Shown: positions 14,165 to 17,211 of the stretch, piece after piece
Layout of the letters: every line of letters starts with the position of its first letter
Position numbering within the stretch: the stretch's first letter is position 1
Assembly: GCA_964485695.1 (NCBI GenBank)
Contig: CAZAKZ010000119.1
Coordinates: 1-17,211, forward strand
Source: CAZAKZ01 sp964485695
Lineage (GTDB): Bacteria > Planctomycetota > JAFGQW01
Length of the DNA: 17,211 nucleotides
Direction: 5' to 3'
Made by a program: the position numbers and the translations under genes
The notes under the pieces: generated by a model
The model's database searches: none
Told to the model about the DNA's origin: nothing
What the model saw: the letters and a program-made list of their open reading frames with translations, nothing else

Positions 14165-14934
14165 ACTCCGGTCCCACCGTCTACATCACCGCGGATACGC
14201 ACCTGCGAGGTGCGCCGGATGAGCCCGCCCTCCGGGGATTCAAGAGACTCTGCGACCGGGCTCGGGAGGAGTGCGCTCCTCTCTACGTCCTCGGGGACCT
14301 CTTCGACTTCTGGGTGGGTCCCCGACAGGCGAGGATGGTGGGATTTCGGGCGGTCCTGGACCTTCTCGCCCGGGTGGCCGAGGTCACACCCGTCCACGTC
14401 CTCAAGGGGAACCGCGACTTCGCCATGGGCAGCGAGATCCAGAGGATACCGGGTCTCACCCTGCACGGAGACGATATAGAGGTGGCCTGGGCAGGCCGCA
14501 GGGCCCTGCTCACCCACGGTGACCTGCTCCTCCAGAACGACAGGGCGTACCAGCGCCTGCGCCGGGTGCTGCGCAGTCCCCTGGTTCGCTCCACGCTCCG
14601 GGCGCTTCCCCTGGTTGTCAGCCTGAGGCTGGCGGGGGCCCTTCGATCCAGGAGCACCGCGGCCGTGGCCAGGAAGCCCGGATCGGCCTTCGAGATCTCC
14701 TTCTACCGGGTGCGGGAACTCTTCCGCCAGGGCGGCCACGACGTCATCGTCTCCGGCCACGTTCACCGCCCCTCGATCCACACCGGAGACCTGAGCGGCC
14801 GGCCCCGCGTCTTCCTGACCCTGGGGGCCTGGGGTGTGCGGGGATGGGTCGTGTGCCTGAGACCGGACGGCCAGGCCCGTCTGGAGCGTTTTCCGGGCTC
14901 GGGCACCGTGCCCCAGGAACAGCCCCTTTTCTGA
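14161..14934 (+). CDS. lpxH: UDP-2,3-diacylglucosamine diphosphatase (LpxH-type metallophosphatase)
   Basis: This 257-residue enzyme should hydrolyse UDP-2,3-diacylglucosamine to lipid X in lipid A synthesis, on the inner face of the cytoplasmic membrane. The calcineurin-type metal ligands appear in order and at E. coli LpxH-like spacing: Asp12 and His14 (ADTH), Asp46 (GDLFDFW), Asn84 (GNRDF), His119 (THGD), His200 and His202 (SGHVHRP). DTH replaces the more usual DLH. The region 122-170 supplies the lipid-binding cap helices. The start is GTG 14161, since GGAGG lies at 14152-14156 and the metal site begins at once; it overlaps the hydrolase stop as GTGA. A longer in-frame extension upstream lies inside the previous gene and is rejected. 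LpxG or a related phosphodiesterase cannot be fully excluded. Confidence 0.88.
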   Translation: MNSGPTVYITADTHLRGAPDEPALRGFKRLCDRAREECAPLYVLGDLFDFWVGPRQARMVGFRAVLDLLARVAEVTPVHVLKGNRDFAMGSEIQRIPGLTLHGDDIEVAWAGRRALLTHGDLLLQNDRAYQRLRRVLRSPLVRSTLRALPLVVSLRLAGALRSRSTAAVARKPGSAFEISFYRVRELFRQGGHDVIVSGHVHRPSIHTGDLSGRPRVFLTLGAWGVRGWVVCLRPDGQARLERFPGSGTVPQEQPLF

Positions 14935-14944
14935 GCCTTCTACC

Positions 14945-14973
14945 CTGGTTTTTCCCGGTTCCCCGTCTAAAAT
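14945..14973 (+). promoter_or_regulatory. Possible rpsA promoter
   Basis: TAAAAT at 14968-14973 is a fair -10 in the gap after lpxH. CTGGTT at 14945-14950 sits 17 bases upstream as a weak -35. Transcription would start near 14980, giving rpsA a leader of about 90 bases. It is supported mainly by position and by the change from GC-rich coding sequence. Confidence 0.4.
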
Positions 14974-14999
14974 TACAGCAATACCGCAGTCAAGGTAGT

Positions 15000-15037
15000 G
15001 CCGTGCGTTGCGGCAATCCCGGAGTCCGTGCTCCGGG
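15000..15037 (+). promoter_or_regulatory. Two hairpins in the rpsA leader
   Basis: GCCG (15000-15003) pairs with CGGC (15011-15014). Directly after, CCCGGAG (15018-15024) pairs perfectly with CTCCGGG (15031-15037) around a 6-base loop TCCGTG. The second stem ends 20 bases before the ribosome site. There is no T-run after it, so it is not an intrinsic terminator. In E. coli, S1 represses its own mRNA through a structured leader; a similar role here is inference. Confidence 0.5.
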
Positions 15038-15057
15038 CTGGACCCGTATCTGGAACC

Positions 15058-15062
15058 AGGAG
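15058..15062 (+). promoter_or_regulatory. Ribosome binding site deciding the rpsA start
   Basis: AGGAG at 15058-15062 is 10 bases upstream of ATG 15073. It decides against the in-frame upstream ATG at 14998, which would translate through both leader hairpins and add residues unlike S1. Confidence 0.65.
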
Positions 15063-15072
15063 TGTTACCTTC

Positions 15073-17181
15073 ATGAAACCCAAAGACATCATCAAGAAGC
15101 TCGTACCCAGCGATGAAGAGGTGGAGACTCTTCTCGACCAGTCCATCTCCGGAGGCAAGGGCGAAGACCTCACCTCGATGTACGAGGAGAGCGTGAAAAA
15201 CTTCGAGGAAGACAGCATCCTCAAGGGCAAGATCGTGAACATCGTCGGGGATGAAGTCATCATCGACGTCGGGTACAAATCCGAAGGCACCATCCATCTC
15301 AACGAGTTCTCCGAACCGGCCGCCGTGAAGGTGGGAGACGATGTGGACGTCTACCTCGAAGCCGTCGAGGATGATTCGGGCTACATCGTCCTCTCGAAGA
15401 AGCGCGCCGACCGCATTCGCGGTTGGGAACAGATCATCAGCACCCACAAGGAGGGAGACCTCGTCAAGGGCAAAGTCATCCACAAGATCAAGGGCGGACT
15501 TCTCGTGGATATCGGTGTGCCGGTGTTCCTCCCGGCCAGCCAGGTCGGGATCCGGCGGAGCGCCGACATCTCCGATTACATCGGCCAGGAGGTCGAGGGC
15601 AAGATCATCAAGATCGACGAGGAGCGCATGAACATCGTCATCTCCAGACGGCGCCTCATCGAGGAGGAGCGCGAGAAGATGAAACAGGCCCTTCTGGAAG
15701 AGATCGAGGAGGGGCAGCTGCGCACGGGGGAGGTGAAGAACCTCGCCGACTTCGGCGCCTTCGTGGACCTCGGTGGCATCGACGGCTTGCTCCACATCAC
15801 CGACATGAGCTGGGGACGCGTCGGCCATCCGTCCGAGTTACTCAAGATCGGCGACAAGATCGAGATCAAGGTCTTGAAGATCGACCGCGAACGGGAGCGC
15901 ATCGCCCTCGGTCTCAAGCAAAAGAGCGAGAACCCCTGGAACAACATCGAGGAGAAGTACCCCATCTCGAGCCGTGTCTCGGGCCGCGTGGTCAACATCA
16001 TGTCCTACGGCGCTTTTGTCAAGCTCGAGACGGGCGTCGAGGGACTGGTGCACGTCAGCGAGATGAGCTGGACCAAGCGCATCAACCATCCCTCCGAGAT
16101 GGTGAGCATCGGCGACGTCGTGGACGTGGTGGTCCTGGATATCAACAAGGACAAGCAGGAGATCTCGCTGGGCATGAAGCAGTGCGAGGTCAATCCGTGG
16201 GAACTGGTGAGCCAGAAGTACCCTCCCGGCACCGTGGTGAGCGGCAAGGTTCGCAACATGACCAACTACGGTGCCTTCATCGAGATCGAGGAAGGCATCG
16301 ACGGCCTGCTCCACATCTCGGACATGTCCTGGACCAAGAAGATCGGCCACCCTTCCAAGATGCTGAAGAAGGGCGAGGATGTCCAGGCCATGGTCCTGAG
16401 CGTGGATCAGGAAAAGAAGCGGGTGGCGCTGGGCCTGAAGCAGCTCGAGGAGGATCCCTGGCACACCTCCATCACCGAGAAGTACTACAACGGTCTGGAG
16501 ACCAAGGGCTCCGTCACCAAGCTCACCAACTTCGGCGTATTCGTGGAGCTGGAACCGGATCTGGAGGGACTCCTGCACGTGTCCGAGCTGGGGGACAAGA
16601 AGATCAAATCCCCCGATGAGGTGGTGAAGGTGGGCGACATCGTCCACGTCAAGGTCATCAAGCTGGACCCGGAAGAGCGGAAGATCGGCCTCTCCCTCAT
16701 GCGGGAATATCCCATCGAGCACTCCGAGGATCAGGCACCACGAGAGGACGGCGGGGACATTATTACGGGTGGAGCAATCGAATTCGTCCAGGTGGATGCA
16801 CCCCCCCAGCCCGTCGAGACCCAGGCGCCCCCGGCTCCGGTCGAGGTGATTCCCAATTTTCAGGGACCCGCAGCCGATGCGGAGGCCCCGCCCGTGCCCG
16901 TGGACGCCAAGCTGGGAAGGGTGGAATCCGCTACCGTTCCGGAAGCGCCGGCCGCGCCCGCAGCCGAGGAGACCCAAGGCGGGCAGGAATCCTCCGCCGC
17001 TCCACTCCCATCGGACAGCCAGGAACAGACAAGCGAGCCCGTCGAGATCGTGAGTTCCGAACCCGAGAGCCCCGTTCCTGAGAGTGCCGTTCCCGATAGT
17101 ACCGTACCTGAGAGTACCGTTCCCGAAAGTGCCGTACCCGAGAAGCACAATAAATCCAGAAAAGGCCCACAGCCTGCATGA
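15073..17181 (+). CDS. rpsA: 30S ribosomal protein S1, six S1 domains with a long C-terminal tail
   Basis: This 702-residue protein binds mRNA on the 30S subunit and aids initiation. Six S1 (OB-fold) domains are visible, at about residues 47-115, 132-200, 214-285, 298-372, 385-459 and 473-545. Domains 3 to 6 carry the strong signature, for example FGAFVDLGGIDGLLHITDMS, YGAFVKLETGVEGLVHVSEM and YGAFIEIEEGIDGLLHISDM; domains 1 and 2 are the divergent ribosome-docking type. Well-studied S1 proteins such as that of E. coli are near 557 residues, and this one adds an acidic, Pro/Ala/Glu-rich, low-complexity tail from about 549. The tail ends in VPES/T pentapeptide repeats and a basic KHNKSRKGPQPA. 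It follows lpxH by 138 bases, with its own likely promoter and structured leader. Confidence 0.95.
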   Translation: MKPKDIIKKLVPSDEEVETLLDQSISGGKGEDLTSMYEESVKNFEEDSILKGKIVNIVGDEVIIDVGYKSEGTIHLNEFSEPAAVKVGDDVDVYLEAVEDDSGYIVLSKKRADRIRGWEQIISTHKEGDLVKGKVIHKIKGGLLVDIGVPVFLPASQVGIRRSADISDYIGQEVEGKIIKIDEERMNIVISRRRLIEEEREKMKQALLEEIEEGQLRTGEVKNLADFGAFVDLGGIDGLLHITDMSWGRVGHPSELLKIGDKIEIKVLKIDRERERIALGLKQKSENPWNNIEEKYPISSRVSGRVVNIMSYGAFVKLETGVEGLVHVSEMSWTKRINHPSEMVSIGDVVDVVVLDINKDKQEISLGMKQCEVNPWELVSQKYPPGTVVSGKVRNMTNYGAFIEIEEGIDGLLHISDMSWTKKIGHPSKMLKKGEDVQAMVLSVDQEKKRVALGLKQLEEDPWHTSITEKYYNGLETKGSVTKLTNFGVFVELEPDLEGLLHVSELGDKKIKSPDEVVKVGDIVHVKVIKLDPEERKIGLSLMREYPIEHSEDQAPREDGGDIITGGAIEFVQVDAPPQPVETQAPPAPVEVIPNFQGPAADAEAPPVPVDAKLGRVESATVPEAPAAPAAEETQGGQESSAAPLPSDSQEQTSEPVEIVSSEPESPVPESAVPDSTVPESTVPESAVPEKHNKSRKGPQPA
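17074..17142 (+). repeat. 15-bp (pentapeptide) tandem repeats at the rpsA 3' end
   Basis: Four full units of 15 bases (from 17074, 17089, 17104 and 17119) and one partial unit encode VPESA, VPDST, VPEST, VPESA and VPE. Each begins GTTCC or GTACC and contains GA(G/A/T)AGT. The first base-level differences are mostly silent or conservative, so the array is somewhat older than the perfect duplications elsewhere in the window. Confidence 0.85.
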
Positions 17182-17211
17182 CACCAGTCCGAATACGAGA
17201 ACCTACCCCCG

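Noticed and set aside
14901..14930. Palindrome GGGCACCGTGCCC followed by TTTT at the end of lpxH as a terminator
   Set aside because: The T-run is 13 bases after the stem and is followed by more coding sequence; the centre of one base makes only a short real stem.
14998..15072. N-terminal extension of rpsA to ATG 14998
   Set aside because: It would translate through both leader hairpins and the ribosome site, and the added residues do not resemble S1.
13957..15828. A 623-codon open frame on the - strand across the ends of the hydrolase gene, all of lpxH and the start of rpsA
   Set aside because: It crosses three confidently recognised + strand genes and two intergenic signals. Its composition (Asp/His/Leu/Val-rich) is what the reverse complement of GC-rich codons gives, and no domain is recognisable.
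15838..17184. A 448-codon antisense frame opposite rpsA; similar long antisense frames at 12284-13759 and 10755-12182
   Set aside because: They are mirror frames of well-conserved genes in a high-GC genome. No motif, ribosome site or family resemblance was seen.

Overview
The window is a GC-rich stretch of a bacterial chromosome. Heptose precursor genes (gmhA, gmhB) and an LpxH-type lipid A hydrolase point to a Gram-negative organism with a lipopolysaccharide outer membrane. The phylum cannot be fixed from the sequence. No phage, insertion sequence, CRISPR array, tRNA or rRNA was seen, and no gap between genes exceeds about 230 bases.

Region 1 (about 1-9496, all + strand) is a surface-polysaccharide block. 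In order it holds a family 4 glycosyltransferase, an AsnB-type amidotransferase, a hexapeptide-repeat acyltransferase, two overlapping family 2 polyprenol-phosphate glycosyltransferase-like genes, a large membrane glycosyltransferase of the PMT/ArnT type, and a FemAB-like protein. The AsnB and FemAB members resemble types known from exopolysaccharide loci linked to exosortase A / PEP-CTERM systems, but no exosortase or PEP-CTERM protein lies in the window. A likely scheme is that cytoplasmic GT4 and GT2 enzymes load sugars on nucleotide or polyprenol carriers, the membrane GT uses a polyprenol-linked sugar outside the membrane, and the amidotransferase, acyltransferase and FemAB protein decorate the product. 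An AT-rich promoter-like island at 4318-4344 divides the block in two.

Region 2 (9512-10718, - strand) is gmhA-gmhB, overlapping by 8 bases, for ADP-heptose synthesis. It converges on the polysaccharide block with only 15 bases between.

Region 3 (10884-14934, + strand) is divergent from gmhA and forms a tight three-gene unit: an NtrC-family sigma-54 response regulator with altered AAA+ motifs, a secreted GH42-like glycoside hydrolase relative, and LpxH. No sensor kinase is visible.

Region 4 (about 14935-17181, + strand) is rpsA, encoding a six-domain ribosomal protein S1 with a long acidic, proline-rich tail ending in pentapeptide repeats. Its leader contains two hairpins.

The points most worth a second look are the family 2 glycosyltransferase pair in which the second member has lost the DXD motif, the regulator with GAFTDA and a Walker B Asp-Asp, the hydrolase-like protein that seems to lack its nucleophile, and a recurring pattern of perfect 14-15 bp tandem duplications at gene ends.
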